64,000 nucleotides of DNA from Phycisphaerales bacterium. Lineage in GTDB: Bacteria > Planctomycetota > Phycisphaerae > Phycisphaerales > UBA1924. The notes under the pieces were generated by a model, which did not search any database, was not told the DNA's origin, and was given only the letters and a program-made list of their open reading frames with translations. The translations under genes were made by a program, and so were the position numbers. The stretch spans positions 1 through 64,000 of the forward strand of contig JAJDDM010000106.1 of the NCBI GenBank assembly GCA_029260315.1, written 5' to 3'. Below, in pieces: positions 43,675-56,587 of this stretch (the stretch's first letter is position 1; each line of letters begins with the position of its first letter).

Positions 43675-46011
43675 CTACGGGCAGCCGGCGGCGAAGAGGT
43701 CGAGGTAGCTGAAGAAGTCCTCGGCGTCGCAGTCGGTGTCTTCGTTGATGTCGCAGACAGCCATGTTGCCTGTGGCGAATGCGTCGAGGTAGAAGAAGAA
43801 GTCGTCGGCGTCGGCGTCGCCGTCGGGGACGCCGTAGATGGGGTCGTTGGGGTCGGAAGAGCCGGTGAGGTCGGCGGGGCAGGGCAGATCAGTCATAATC
43901 TGATTCCAGAGGATCGACAAACCCCATGTGCGGCTGGCGCTGCTCGACACGATATCGACATCACCGTCACCATCCATGTCGGCGAGATCGACCCATCCTG
44001 CAGATACGGCGGTATACAGCACGGGATCCTCAAACAGCCCATCTCCGGTGTTTGTGAGAACCCATAACTCGCCGCCGTTACCTCGTCCCACACACACAAT
44101 GTCAAGGTGCGAATCTCCATTCAGGTCGGCGAAGGATAAATCCGAGATAACGTTAATCGGATACTCTGCACGACTCGTAAAGCCGCCAGCTCCATCTCCG
44201 TGAAATATGCAGACCGGTCCACCCCGAGATACAACAGCCAAGTCCGCCTTGCCGTCACCGGAGAGATCGCCTAGCGCGACTGCCTCCGGAAAACGGTGGG
44301 ACAGTTGTTCGCCAACGACGAACTGACCCGTCCCATTCCCAATGAACACCGTCACGTCCTGGCTCGAACGGGCTGCAACGACGAAGTCCATGCTTTGATC
44401 TAGATTCACATCCGCTACCTGAATATCGACCAGTTCGTCACCGGCCTCCAGGCGATCAATCTCAACGAACGAGCCATTCCCCTGATTCGCGTGGATGCTC
44501 ACATTGCCAGAGCCAATAAAGTGGGCGACAATGCAGTCAAGATCAGCGTCGCCGTCAATGTCCGCGAGATCCAGGGCGACAGGCCTCCCCGCGGCCTGGT
44601 ACTGGGTCGCAGATCCAAACTCTCCTGAGCCATCATTGAGCAAAACGCAAATCGCGTCGGCCTCTTCACACGCTATGACAATGTCCATCGAGCCATTGCC
44701 GTCGACGTCCGCGAGGCGAACTGCGCGAGGCCGCGAGGGTACCGAGATGTGAGCTGGCTCGCGGAGGTTTCCGATTGAGTCATTGAGATAGATGGAAATC
44801 TGGTCGCTCATCGGAGGGGGTACAACGAGATCGGGGGATTCATTATCGTCGAGCAGGCCCGCGGCGATCCCCGAAGCCCCGTCTACCATCGAGTGCGCGC
44901 TGTGCCCGACAAACGCTCCACCCGGCGCACCATATGTAACAATCGCGCCAATATCATTCCCGGTGCTTGCCGCATTGAGGTCGCCATCGCCATTGACATC
45001 GCCAATCTGCAGCCCCGCCCAATAATCCTGCGGCGCGCCAAGCGAGCCTGTGCCGTCATTCGCCAACACATGAAGCCGCCACCGGCCCTCGCCACACATC
45101 GAAAGCACGTCAAGATCATTGTCCAGATCAATATCTCGCAAAGCCAGTTCTGTGCAGCCCCCTGGAACAAGTGCGGACTCAACGACCTCAAATACACCTG
45201 CGCCGAGATCGGAAAGGACGACGATACTCTCGTCCACATCTACTCCCGATGCGATAATCTCCGGCACCCCGTCGCCGTTCAAATCTCCAGCCGCAACCGA
45301 TTTGGGTGCCAATGGCACGTCAACGGTGACTGCGGTCGCGAACACAAGATTCCCAACATTATACAAGATACTGATGTCGTCGCTTCCATCGTTGGCCGTA
45401 CAGATATCTAGCAGAGAATCCTGGTTAAGATCAGCTAAGGCAACTCCGTCGGGCCACATACCCGTCCCGAAGGCTCCCGAGGTTGTCAGGTTGGCAAGGC
45501 CATCGTTCTCGAGGATGTGAACAACGGACTCTGTAACATCGGTGACGACGACGTCTCGATCTCCATCGTTGTCCAAGTCCGCAGCGGCGACCGCGATCGG
45601 ATGCGGACCAACCTGATATGTAGCAATATCAGCCAGGTCGCCGGCTCCGTCGTTCAAGAAAACGGAGATGCTGCCGTTCGCACGATTCACTGCAACGACG
45701 TCCAGCCGTGCATCCTGGTTGAGATCAACGGCCAAGATGGCCTCGGGCGACTGGCCGGCAGAGTACGACAGTGGCGATCCGAAATCGCCGTCGCCGAGAC
45801 TCATCACGACAGAGATGGAATCTTCAAACCGATCGATCGTAACGATGTCGGCGTACCCGTTGCCATCAAGATCCGCAAGTACGACTTAAAGGGGATCGCT
45901 CTCGGTCGGAACAACGGGAGAAGGAAACTGCGCCACTTGTCCCACGGCGTAAACGGGCAGGAATGAAACGAAGAACAGACAAGGCTGCCTTACAATAAAT
46001 GCACTCTTCAT
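43675..46011 (-). pseudogene. secreted VCBS-repeat protein with dockerin-like tail, interrupted by one in-frame stop
   Basis: From the ATG at 46011 (GGAAGG upstream) the frame gives a signal-like MKSAFIVRQPCLFFVSFLPV, then at codon 42 a TAA (45888-45886), after which the same frame continues without interruption for 736 residues. The body has about 12 FG-GAP/VCBS units (VVLADLDGNGYADIVTIDRF, VDLNQDARLDVVAVN, ADLDNDGDRDVVVTD and so on). The end has the two acidic repeats and AAGCP. The upstream part is too good to be chance, so a single nonsense change or read-through is suggested. The DNA is AT-richer than its neighbours. Confidence 0.75.
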
Positions 46012-46132
46012 CTCGCGCCTTCCGGTTCGATTGCGCTACGCGATATTGCCGTCTCCGGCTACACCGAGCGGTCGTGCGATCATACCATATGAGTCGTGTC
46101 GTTGGAAGCTGCGAGGAGTTATCGCCCGTACT

Positions 46133-47698
<1,566 letters not shown>

Positions 47699-47844
47699 GG
47701 GTATCCCTCGTCTTTGTGGCCCACCCCCGCTCTCCCAAGCGGGGCCCACAGGATAGCGCTCGTCTGGTCCCGAGCCCAGCGGCGAGCGCGGCGAGATCGC
47801 CCAAACAAAGCGCAAATCGGACAGGATGGCCCCCGGGCTTGGAA

Positions 47845-50835
47845 TCAGTCGCAAGGCTGGACGAACAGATCGAGGTACCCGAAGAAGTCCTCGGCGTCGA
47901 TGTCTCCGTCCTCGTCGATGTCCGCCGCGTCGTCGCCGCTAGCGAACAGGTCGAGATACCCGAAGAAGTCCTCGGCGTCCGCGTCACCATCGCCGTCGAT
48001 GTCGGCGGGGCAGCAGGTAGAGTTGTCCGGCGTGCTCAGCGCGTCCGACGGGTCGGCGCACGCGTCCAACTCATCGCGATCGAGGAACCCGTCCTGGTCG
48101 CGGTCGATCCCGATGCGCTGGGCGGTGTTGGGCGCGACAACCGTGAAGGTCAGCTCCGAGTCCGGCACGATCAGGCTCGTGAGCACGGCGTGGTTGAAGA
48201 CCTGGCCCAGGCGGTCGCTCTGATAGAGGCTGCCGCCGGTGTAGAGGAAGCCACGGCGCTCGCCGAGAAAGGCGCCCTTGGCCACGAGCCCAACGGTCCC
48301 CGTGTTCGCCTCGTCGAGCATCGCCTGGAGGCGATCCAGCTCGTCCTGGGTGGCGTTGGCGAAGTCGTCGAGCGTGAGCTGCTGGCCGACCGCCGCGTGG
48401 GCGTCCTTGCTCAAGGGTCCGGGCGGCTCGAGCGGGTTGGTCGGGCTGCCCTGCGGTAGCTCCGAGCCGCTGAACGAGAGCATGAACGCGGTGAGATCCG
48501 CGAGTTCCTGGACGTTGTCCAGGCTGAAAACCGGCTCGCCGATGAACCGCTCGATCGAGTCGACGCTGCCGTCGTGCAGGTAGCCGAAGCCCGCGGTGTT
48601 GCGGAGTTGCGTGGCGTTGAAGCCCGCCTTCTCGTGCATGTTTCGCGTCTGCGGGATCTTAATTGAGATATTGGTCGAGCCGTCGACCGAGACGGCGCCG
48701 TGGTGCTCCTCGCCGTTGGGACCGGGAGGCAGCTCGATGAACTGAAGGCCCCGGAAGAAACCGTTCATCCCCATGCCCGTCGGCAGCGTGTGGCAGGTCA
48801 CGCAGTTGACGCCGTCGAGGCGCGCGCCGCGATAGAGCGTCAGGCCGCGCACCGCGTTGCCGTTGGGCAGCGGCTGTCCCGCCGGTTGGAACCTGCCGAT
48901 CGTGAAGTGCCCATCAAGCTCCATATCCGTCGGCAGCGAGTTGTCGAACTCGCGGAACGGGTTGGGCGGGAAGTGGATGGTCGCCAGGAAGTCCTCGAAC
49001 TCCTGCATCTGGTCGTCGGTGAGCGTCACGTCGTCGCCCAGCAGCCCGATGAACGCGCCGCTGAACTCTTCGAGGCCGAAGCGATCCGCCCGCCAGTGGT
49101 GCGGCTCGTGCCCGATGATGTCCTGGAGCGTCTGGGTCGTCATCGGCCCTTTCATCGGGTGCCAATCCTCGCAGCCGTTGTCGAGGCAGTTCTGGTCGAA
49201 CGCCTTCATCTCGCCCGCCGGGCTGCCCAAATCCCAGCCGATGCGGTCGAACCGCGCGTCGATGTGGCACGACGCGCAAGACATATGCCCGAGCCCGCTG
49301 GTGAGATTCGTGTTGTAGAAGTGGGGGCGCCCCAGCTTGATCGAGATCGGCGTGGGATCGAAGAACGCTACTCGTTCGATCTCGGCTTCTACAAGCGTGC
49401 CCACCACCGAGATCGAACCGTCGAACTTGTTCATGACATAGAGCTGCGCCCGCGCCTCATCGAGCACCAGCCCCGTCGGCCCCTCGCCGACAGGTATCAC
49501 CGTGCCGCCCGGCCCCGGGCCCACGCGATTGGCCGAGGCGTCCACGACGATGACGCTGTTTGAGCCCATGCCCGTGACGTAGCCGATCTGGCCCGAACTC
49601 TCGAAGACCACGCCGCGCGGATCGCCCAGCGACATGTCCCGCTCCTCCTGCGGAATCGGATCGAAGTCCGGCCCCGCCGGGTAGCTCAGGTGCGGATTCA
49701 GATCGACGATCGAGCTCGAAAACGTCTGCGGATCGACGATCGCGGCGTTCACCCGCAGAAACCTGCCGTTGAGATTCGGCTCGAAGCGGATCTCGTTGGT
49801 CGCGTCGGTCCCGACGATCGCGATCTCGCCGGTCGCCGGGTTCACGCCCATTGCCATGCACGCGTTCATCAGGCGCGTGGCGTACTGCACGCTCAGGCCC
49901 GAGGCGTCGATCACCGCGAGGTCCTGATCCACGAGATCCCACCCGGGGCGTCGCCCGGATTGGGCCGCGCGGTTGCCGGTGACAAACTGCGACCAATCCC
50001 CGCCGTTGTCGTCCATCCACCGCCCCTGCTCGTCCTTCTTCACGATCAGCCCGACCTCCAGAGGCGTCGGCAGGTTGCCATCGATGGGCGGGCTGAACGC
50101 GTTGCCGTCGTTCGGCGGCGGGTTCTCCCCGCCGTACGGCCCGTTCGGGTTGTTGACGACGTTGGGCGGATACGCGTTGCCGCCATTCAGCGTCAGCCCC
50201 CCGCCGAGGATCGTCGAGCCGTTGCCGGACTCAAAGATCGCGGCATACACCGTGTTCCCGTCGGGACTGACCGCCAGCGCCCGCGGATCCTCGCCCTCGA
50301 TCTCGATCGTCGCCAGCGGCTCATTCGGATCGCCCGGATCGAACACCTGCACGCGATTGACCTGCGAGCACGACACGAACGCCCGCTCGGGTGAACCCGC
50401 GAAGACCACGTCCGCCGGCTCGTCATCGGTCAGGATCGTCCGCACGACGCGCATCGACGCCAGATCCACCACGCTGATCGAGTCCGAGACGTGGTTCACG
50501 ACCCACGCCTCGCCGTTCGAGCGGGCCCGCACGCTCACCGGGTCGATCCCCACTTCCAGCGAGTCGGCGTGGACGGGCGATCCCGACCCGAGATCAAAGA
50601 CCTCCAGCGAGTTGCCCGCCGTGTTCACGGCCAGCAGCGTCAGCCCGTCGGGCGTCATCGCGATCGGGGAGACGTGCGGCGTCTCCCAGTTCACGAACGT
50701 CGCCTCCGGCACCGCCTCGGCGGGCGACGACAAGGCCCCCACCAGCAGATCCTCGCTCGGCAGGCTCATCGAAACGAACGCCACCGCCGTCGGCACCGCG
50801 ACGCACAGACCCGCAAACGCCCGTCCGATATGCAT
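47845..50835 (-). CDS. secreted beta-propeller and cytochrome c-type protein with dockerin-like tail
   Basis: 996 residues with signal [25 protein letters not shown]-type propeller blades come first ([20 protein letters not shown]-like, [37 protein letters not shown]). Two c-type heme sites follow, CASCH and CVTCH, in a part resembling di-heme peroxidases ([20 protein letters not shown]). The tail carries [19 protein letters not shown] and two [24 protein letters not shown] repeats, ending QPCD. Probably an extracellular redox protein. Confidence 0.85.
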   Translation of the reverse strand: MHIGRAFAGLCVAVPTAVAFVSMSLPSEDLLVGALSSPAEAVPEATFVNWETPHVSPIAMTPDGLTLLAVNTAGNSLEVFDLGSGSPVHADSLEVGIDPVSVRARSNGEAWVVNHVSDSISVVDLASMRVVRTILTDDEPADVVFAGSPERAFVSCSQVNRVQVFDPGDPNEPLATIEIEGEDPRALAVSPDGNTVYAAIFESGNGSTILGGGLTLNGGNAYPPNVVNNPNGPYGGENPPPNDGNAFSPPIDGNLPTPLEVGLIVKKDEQGRWMDDNGGDWSQFVTGNRAAQSGRRPGWDLVDQDLAVIDASGLSVQYATRLMNACMAMGVNPATGEIAIVGTDATNEIRFEPNLNGRFLRVNAAIVDPQTFSSSIVDLNPHLSYPAGPDFDPIPQEERDMSLGDPRGVVFESSGQIGYVTGMGSNSVIVVDASANRVGPGPGGTVIPVGEGPTGLVLDEARAQLYVMNKFDGSISVVGTLVEAEIERVAFFDPTPISIKLGRPHFYNTNLTSGLGHMSCASCHIDARFDRIGWDLGSPAGEMKAFDQNCLDNGCEDWHPMKGPMTTQTLQDIIGHEPHHWRADRFGLEEFSGAFIGLLGDDVTLTDDQMQEFEDFLATIHFPPNPFREFDNSLPTDMELDGHFTIGRFQPAGQPLPNGNAVRGLTLYRGARLDGVNCVTCHTLPTGMGMNGFFRGLQFIELPPGPNGEEHHGAVSVDGSTNISIKIPQTRNMHEKAGFNATQLRNTAGFGYLHDGSVDSIERFIGEPVFSLDNVQELADLTAFMLSFSGSELPQGSPTNPLEPPGPLSKDAHAAVGQQLTLDDFANATQDELDRLQAMLDEANTGTVGLVAKGAFLGERRGFLYTGGSLYQSDRLGQVFNHAVLTSLIVPDSELTFTVVAPNTAQRIGIDRDQDGFLDRDELDACADPSDALSTPDNSTCCPADIDGDGDADAEDFFGYLDLFASGDDAADIDEDGDIDAEDFFGYLDLFVQPCD

Positions 50836-51074
50836 GGAAAGCTCCTCGGTCCGCCCCGCCCGCCCAGTATCCCCCGGTCCCGCCCGTCGTGCAAGCCGGA
50901 AACCGCCAGATGGCCCGTCAACGGGATCTGACGGTTGTGATCGCGCCGAGACTCGCCAGGAGAAACGCCCTCGTCCAAACCGCGCTCCGATCCGCGTGAG
51001 GGCGTGCTTGGGAAGTCAATGACCGGAATTGCAGTGGTGGCGAGATACGTTGAACGCGCCCGAGCGGATCGCGA

Positions 51075-52130
51075 TTACTGCTCGCCCGGCTGCTGCCCGC
51101 CCGGGGCTTCGGCCAGCCTACGGACGTAGACCCGGCTCGCCTGGAGCTCCTGGGCCAGCTCGACGCCGGCGGGCACGCCGCTGAGAGTGCCGGTGACCGG
51201 AATCTCGACCTCGCTGCCGTCGCCGGGCACCTGGGCCGAGAGCAGCTCGGGCGTCAAAAAGACGTCGATCCTGGGGGCGTACTGCTTGCCCGGGCCGACC
51301 TGCTCGAAGATCCCGACCGGCCCGCGAAGCTCCAAGGGCGTGACGAACTGATCGCCGTCGGCCAGGCGCGCGACGTAGCGATCCGAGATCACGCTGGGCA
51401 TGCTCACCACCACCGGCACCGACGCCATCGACTGGGTCTCACGACGCACCGCCAGCGTCAACCGCACATCTACCGTCGGCAGCTCCCCCAACACATCCCC
51501 CAGGTCCGCCAGCGCCGCCGGCAGCTCGACGGGGATATTGAAGATCGTCTGCGCCTGCCCCGCGGCGAGCCCCTGCACCATCTGGTCCTGGAGGCGAGCG
51601 GTCAGCACCAACGGCTCATCCAACTCGCGGGCGACCCGCTCGGGCAACAGCAGCGTCACGCTCGCCGGAATCGGCTGGGCCAGGCCCCGCACCGGCACGC
51701 CGCCGGCGTCGACCTCGATCCGCGCCTCACGCTGCACCAAGCGATCGATCTCGATCGAGATTGTCCCGGGGTCGGCGTCCACGATCGAGACGCCCGAGTC
51801 GCGGAAGATCGGGTGCGATCGCAACGCCTCGGCGAGGCGGACCACGCCGCCCTCGGTGCCGAACTCGCGCGTCGTGAGCTCGACGATCTCCGCCCGGCGA
51901 AGCTCCGCGCGGACCGCGTCGAGTCGCGCCGTGGGCCCATCGACGCGGACCTCGACCGTCCCGTCCCAATCCTCGCCCTCGCTCAGCGAGACGACCAGAT
52001 CGGGCGAGCCGCTGACAAGCGTCGCCCGAAGCGTGACCGGCGAGCTGCGCAGGCTCTCGCCCTCGGCGAAGACCCAGATCAGCAGCGTGATGACCGCGAC
52101 GACGCCGAATGTGCGCGCATGCTCACCCAT
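51075..52130 (-). CDS. YbbR-like domain protein (CdaR-like)
   Basis: 351 residues. One N-terminal membrane segment (FGVVAVITLLIWVFAEGESL) anchors a periplasmic body with two or three YbbR-like units. In other bacteria the CdaR (YbbR) protein is encoded next to the diadenylate cyclase CdaA and regulates it. Here it begins three bases after the cdaA stop. Confidence 0.83.
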   Translation of the reverse strand: MGEHARTFGVVAVITLLIWVFAEGESLRSSPVTLRATLVSGSPDLVVSLSEGEDWDGTVEVRVDGPTARLDAVRAELRRAEIVELTTREFGTEGGVVRLAEALRSHPIFRDSGVSIVDADPGTISIEIDRLVQREARIEVDAGGVPVRGLAQPIPASVTLLLPERVARELDEPLVLTARLQDQMVQGLAAGQAQTIFNIPVELPAALADLGDVLGELPTVDVRLTLAVRRETQSMASVPVVVSMPSVISDRYVARLADGDQFVTPLELRGPVGIFEQVGPGKQYAPRIDVFLTPELLSAQVPGDGSEVEIPVTGTLSGVPAGVELAQELQASRVYVRRLAEAPGGQQPGEQ

Positions 52131-52133
52131 CGT

Positions 52134-53081
52134 TCACCCCGCCGAGCGGTGCTGCTCGGGCTCGATCTTCTTGATCGGCTCGTCGCCCTCGCCCGCCACT
52201 TCGCTTCCGGATTCCTCGAACACCGCCGCGTCGTTCGTCGTGTTCTCGCCATCGTCCGCGCCGCCCGTGAGCCGCTCGATCAGGGCGGCGCGCAGCTCGT
52301 CGGGCGTCATCGCCTCGCTCAGCCTGCCGCGCTCGGCGATCCGGATCCTGCCGGTCTCTTCGCTCACGACGATGGCGATCGCGTCGCACTCCTTGGTCAG
52401 CCCGACCGCGGCCCGGTGTCGCGAGCCGAACGAGGGGTTGGGCATCTCCTCGGGCTCTGCCAGCGGGAGCTGCACGCCCGCCGCGTGGAGGCGATCGCCC
52501 CGCACCAACACCGCCAGATCGTGCAGCGCAGAGCCCGGGAAGAAGATCGTCTGGAGCAGGCGCGAGCTGACGGCAGAATCCAGCACCGTCCCGCCCTCGA
52601 TCAGGCCCAGCAGCCCGATCTTCCGCTCGACCGCCAAGATCGCGCCGAACTTGGCCTTGCTCAGGTATGAGCACGACTCGACGATCGCATTGATCGTCGC
52701 GATCGAGCCGACGCTGTTGGATCGCATGAACGGCGCGTGGCTCATCGACTCGCCCAGGCGGATCAGCGCCCGCCGAAGCTCCGGCTGGAACACGACGATC
52801 AGCGCCAGCACACCGACCTGGAGCAGCCCCGTCATCAGGTACGTCAGGCGCGGGAACGCCTGCTGCCCGCCCAGGATCCGCAGCAGGACAGCCCCGGCGA
52901 CCAGCAGCACGAACAGCACGAGGATGCCTCGGAGCGCCCCCGCCGCCCTGGTACCCTTGACGAAGCGGACGACGAACCAGGCGATCGCGCCGATCACCAG
53001 CAACTCGATCAGCACCTCCCAGAACGGGTAGGAGCCGAGCCGCCGAAGCAGGTCCTGGATTCTGTCGCCCAACGTGCCCAA
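52134..53081 (-). CDS. cdaA: membrane diadenylate cyclase CdaA
   Basis: 315 residues. Three N-terminal membrane segments (WEVLIELLVIGAIAWFVVRF, GILVLFVLLVAGAVLLRILG and VGVLALIVVFQPELRRAL) precede a DAC domain with ALHDLAVLVRGDRLHAAGVQ and FGSRHRAAVGL. It makes c-di-AMP from two ATP. The usual DGA motif reads DLA here, and the RHR motif is intact. A Glu/Gly/Asp-rich tail of about 50 residues follows. It forms an operon with the YbbR-like gene. Confidence 0.9.
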   Translation of the reverse strand: MGTLGDRIQDLLRRLGSYPFWEVLIELLVIGAIAWFVVRFVKGTRAAGALRGILVLFVLLVAGAVLLRILGGQQAFPRLTYLMTGLLQVGVLALIVVFQPELRRALIRLGESMSHAPFMRSNSVGSIATINAIVESCSYLSKAKFGAILAVERKIGLLGLIEGGTVLDSAVSSRLLQTIFFPGSALHDLAVLVRGDRLHAAGVQLPLAEPEEMPNPSFGSRHRAAVGLTKECDAIAIVVSEETGRIRIAERGRLSEAMTPDELRAALIERLTGGADDGENTTNDAAVFEESGSEVAGEGDEPIKKIEPEQHRSAG

Positions 53082-53173
53082 TGCCGCACCCTGAAGTTAC
53101 TCGCCCGAACTTAGTCTATCGGTCCAAGACCGCCGGCGGGCCATTTCCGGTTGACATCGGTACCGTTGGCCCG

Positions 53174-54298
53174 ATGCCCCGCGCCACGCGATCCGCCCGA
53201 TCCCGCCAGAGCGACCCGCCGGCTCCGTCCGAAAGGATCCGGGCGCTGCTGTCGTGGTTCGAGGCCTCGGCACGCGAGCTGCTCTGGCGAGAGTTCCCCG
53301 CCGGTCGTCGCCCGTTCTATCCGGTCCTGGTCAGCGAACTCATGCTCCAGCAGACCCAGGTCTCCCGGGTGCGGGAAATCTACCCGCGATTCATGGCGCG
53401 ATTCCCCACGGTCGAGTCGCTGGCTGCCGCCGAGGAATCCGAGGTGCTCGCGGCGTGGACGGGGCTGGGGTATTACCGCAGAGCCCGCCACCTGCACGCC
53501 GCCGCTCGTGCCATCGTCCGCGACCACGGAAGTGAGCTTCCGCCCGATCCGCGGGCGATCCGCGCCCTGCCCGGCGTGGGCGCGTACACCGCCGGCGCGA
53601 TCGCGAGCCTCTGCTTCGACCTGCCGACCCCCGCGGTCGACACGAACGTCCAGCGCGTCCTCCAACGGCTCTTCGCCTTCGACGACGATCCGAGATCGCC
53701 CGCCGCCGGGCGATGGGCACGAGAAAGGGCAAGCGAGCTGCTCGCGAGCCCCGCCTCACGAGGGATCCCCGGCGGGGCGGGGCGCGTCAACGAGGCCCTG
53801 ATCGAGCTTGGCGCGCTTATCTGCACGCCCCGCGCACCCGCCTGTGATCGCTGCCCGCTTCGCGAGGGCTGTCTCGCGCGCCAGCGAGGACTCGCCGAGG
53901 ACATACCGCCCGCCGCGAGGCGCGTTCGACGGACGCCCATCTACTGCGCCAGCGTGATCGTCCGCGATGCTCGCGATCGAGTCCTTATTGAGCAGCGCCC
54001 GAGCGACGGCCTCTGGGCCTCCATGCACCAGGCCCCGACGATCGAGCGCAACGATCGCCCGCCGAGGCCCAGGGAAGTGCGCGAGCTGCTCCCGATCGGC
54101 GAGTTGCGCGAGCGCGCGAGATTCAGCTTCCAGACGACCCATCGCGACCTGAGCTTCGTCATCTACTCCGCGGCCCGGCGACCCGGGACGCGCCTGGCGA
54201 CCGGCGGTCGGCGCTGGATCGCCCCGAGCCAACTCGACCGGCTCGCCCTCTCCAGCCCCCAGCGCCGCATCCTGACCGGGTCGGGCTCGATCGCGTAA
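53174..54298 (+). CDS. mutY: A/G-specific adenine glycosylase
   Basis: 374 residues from the ATG at 53174. Catalytic and DNA-binding marks are ELMLQQTQVSRV (with the base-flipping Glu), LPGVGAYTAGAIAS (helix-hairpin-helix) and VDTNVQRVLQRL (catalytic Asp). The iron-sulfur loop is CTPRAPACDRCPLREGC. A C-terminal Nudix-like domain (RDRVLIEQRPSDGLWASMHQ) checks for 8-oxoG. It removes A opposite 8-oxoG. It is divergent from cdaA. Confidence 0.95.
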   Translation: MPRATRSARSRQSDPPAPSERIRALLSWFEASARELLWREFPAGRRPFYPVLVSELMLQQTQVSRVREIYPRFMARFPTVESLAAAEESEVLAAWTGLGYYRRARHLHAAARAIVRDHGSELPPDPRAIRALPGVGAYTAGAIASLCFDLPTPAVDTNVQRVLQRLFAFDDDPRSPAAGRWARERASELLASPASRGIPGGAGRVNEALIELGALICTPRAPACDRCPLREGCLARQRGLAEDIPPAARRVRRTPIYCASVIVRDARDRVLIEQRPSDGLWASMHQAPTIERNDRPPRPREVRELLPIGELRERARFSFQTTHRDLSFVIYSAARRPGTRLATGGRRWIAPSQLDRLALSSPQRRILTGSGSIA

Positions 54299-54342
54299 GC
54301 TCGACATCCGCGCGCCTTGAAGGCCTCCCCGGGATCCCATCC

Positions 54343-55089
54343 ATGCGTCTTGCCATCCTCATCCCGGTCTACAACGAGCAGGACCTGCTCCGCCGGGCGA
54401 TCGAGCGGATCGACGCCGTCGCGCCGCCGACAGCGCCCGGCGGCACGCCCCTCGAACGCCGCATCGTCCTGGTCAACGACGGCTCGAGCGACGCCAGCGC
54501 CGAGATCGTCGACGATCTCGCGCAGCGCGACGACATCATGGGAGTCCATCATCCGAACAATCGCGGCAAGGGCGCCGCGATCCGCTCGGCCCTCGACGCC
54601 GCGTCGGAGATCGAGGCCGACATCGCCCTGATCCACGACGCCGACCTGGAGTACGACCCCCAGGACCACGGGGCGGTGCTCGCCCCGATCCTCGCCGGCG
54701 ACGCCGACGCGGTGATCGGCTCGCGCTTCATCGGCCAGTCCCACCGCGTGCTCTACTACTGGCACTCGCTGGCCAACCGGTTCATCACGCTGAGCTCCAA
54801 TGTTCTCACGAATCTGAACCTGACCGACATCGAGTGCTGCTCGAAGGCGTTCACCCGCGAGGTGTTCGCACGCCTGGAGATCAAGGAGCCCCGCTTCGGC
54901 CTCGAGCCCGAGATCATCGCCCGCCTCTCGCGGATGCGCATCGGCGAGGGCGAGACGACCCGCCCGCTGCGGATCTTCGAGGTCGGCGTCCGCTACGCGG
55001 GACGCACCTACGCCGAGGGCAAGAAGATCACCTGGCGCGACGGCGTGAGCGCCCTGCGCTGCATCCTCTATTACAACCTGCTGGGCTGA
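54343..55089 (+). CDS. family 2 glycosyltransferase (dolichol-phosphate mannosyltransferase type)
   Basis: 248 residues. LAILIPVYNEQDLLRRAIER starts the GT-A fold, VLVNDGSSDASAEIVDDL holds the first Asp, and LIHDADLEYDPQDHGAVLAP the DxD. VIGSRFIG and KAFTREVFARLEIKEPRFGL-type elements follow. No membrane segment is present. It probably uses a nucleotide sugar and a lipid phosphate. Confidence 0.88.
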   Translation: MRLAILIPVYNEQDLLRRAIERIDAVAPPTAPGGTPLERRIVLVNDGSSDASAEIVDDLAQRDDIMGVHHPNNRGKGAAIRSALDAASEIEADIALIHDADLEYDPQDHGAVLAPILAGDADAVIGSRFIGQSHRVLYYWHSLANRFITLSSNVLTNLNLTDIECCSKAFTREVFARLEIKEPRFGLEPEIIARLSRMRIGEGETTRPLRIFEVGVRYAGRTYAEGKKITWRDGVSALRCILYYNLLG

Positions 55090-55128
55090 GCCGTGCCACC
55101 CAACGCCGTGAACTCCCAGAACCGTGCC

Positions 55129-55161
55129 ACCGAGATGGCCGGCTCTGCGGCCTTCTCGGTG
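55129..55161. repeat. hairpin repeat, family C
   Basis: Stem CACCGAGA-GGCCG / CGGCC-TCTCGGTG (with a T opposite T bulge) and loop GCTCTG, preceded by TGC. It lies after the glycosyltransferase stop and is followed by CTTCTTC, so it may also terminate transcription. Confidence 0.72.
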
Positions 55162-55366
55162 CTTCTTCACCCCCCGCGCGGCGATCCCTAGCCTAATCCG
55201 TTGCCCAAGGGCCGAGTAAAGTTCACGGCGTTGAATGCCACCGACCTTTGCTTTGCAAATCGGTGCTCACAACGCGACTCAACGAGACCAAGGCAGTCCC
55301 GCAGGCCCCGCGCCGCGGCCGCACCTCCGGCTTTGCCGCTTTGCTGTGACCCGGCATTGCTCAGTC

Positions 55367-56587
55367 TCAACACCCCGCCGCGAAAACATCCAGATAGCCG
55401 AAGAAGTCGTCGGCGTCACAATCCTGATCGCCGTCGACGTCGCACACGCCCAGATCGCCCGATGCGAATGCGTCCAGGTAACTGAAAAAATCGTCCGCGT
55501 CCGCATCCCCATCCCCATCCAGATCCGCGCCGCAACTCTCGATCGCCGTCATCAGGAACGCCCGACCCGGGATCTCGTCGCGGATCCCGATCCCCGTGAT
55601 CTGCATCGCGTCGTTGATCGCCAGCGGCGACGTGATGATCCAGCTCGCCCGCGCATCGTCGTCGGCGATCAGTTCGTCCAGCCGGAACTTCTCGCCATCG
55701 ATCCAGATCCAGCCGATCTGCGGCTCGCCGGCCGTCGCGTCGGTCCCCACGATCACTCTGTCGTTGTTCAGACCGCTCGCGACGCTGCGCAAAACGTCCT
55801 CGTTCAGCAGCCCGAGATCCACGATCGAACCATCGGCGGGCCAGAGCACCGAGCGGTTCTGCAACTGCGCGGTCCTGGAACGACCGACCACGTCGCCCGC
55901 GTCGTTGATATCTCGAACCTCTGATCGCGCAAATCCCAGGTTCGGCAGGATCCTCGCCTCGTCCGTCCGCGTGTCGTACACCCAACCCACGAACTCCTCG
56001 GCGTCCGTCCACTGATGGCCCGTGACCTGCCCCGCATCGTTGACGTCCTCGGCGTGCCCGCCGCCGGAAGAACCCGGAATGAAGATCGGCCTCAGCCCGT
56101 CGTCCTGTGTCCAGAACCAGGAGTGCCCGCCCTGGATCCCGCCCTTGCCGACGACGATGCCCGAGGAGTTCACGCCCCAGGCCTCGGATGAGAGCAGCGG
56201 GTCCAAGCCCGGCGTCACTTCCACCATCCCCGTCGCGTCGCTCCAGAAGAACGCCCTCGTGATCAGGATCGGGTTGCCCTGGAACTCCTCGTCGAACGCA
56301 GCCCCGCCCGCGGCGAGCCCGCTGTTGGAAATCCCACGCGCAACCCCGCCGGCCCCGGGATGTTTGCTGAACGCGCCCAGGTCCACCATCTCGCCGTCGG
56401 TCCAGATGAACGGCCTTGCGGTGATCTTGGGCAGTTCGGCCTGCCCGGCGACCTGCCCAGCCTGGTTGATATCCAGCCCATTGGCGAGCTCGCCGCCGAG
56501 ATCGCCGAGGTCGATGATCTCGTACATGGGGGGCTCGCCCGCCGCGGTGCCGCACGTCAACAGCAACATCGTGATCGCGGATCTCAT
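55367..56587 (-). CDS. secreted HAF-repeat protein with dockerin-like tail
   Basis: 406 residues with signal MRSAITMLLLTCGTAAG. HAF-type repeats are visible as ELANGLDINQAGQVAGQAEL, AWGVNSSGIVVGKGG, AEDVNDAGQVTGHQW, VRDINDAGDVVGRSR and ASGLNNDRVIVGTDA. The tail has [20 protein letters not shown] and DVDGDQDCDADDFFGYLDVF and ends AAGC. Presumably extracellular; the role is unknown. Confidence 0.85.
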   Translation of the reverse strand: MRSAITMLLLTCGTAAGEPPMYEIIDLGDLGGELANGLDINQAGQVAGQAELPKITARPFIWTDGEMVDLGAFSKHPGAGGVARGISNSGLAAGGAAFDEEFQGNPILITRAFFWSDATGMVEVTPGLDPLLSSEAWGVNSSGIVVGKGGIQGGHSWFWTQDDGLRPIFIPGSSGGGHAEDVNDAGQVTGHQWTDAEEFVGWVYDTRTDEARILPNLGFARSEVRDINDAGDVVGRSRTAQLQNRSVLWPADGSIVDLGLLNEDVLRSVASGLNNDRVIVGTDATAGEPQIGWIWIDGEKFRLDELIADDDARASWIITSPLAINDAMQITGIGIRDEIPGRAFLMTAIESCGADLDGDGDADADDFFSYLDAFASGDLGVCDVDGDQDCDADDFFGYLDVFAAGC

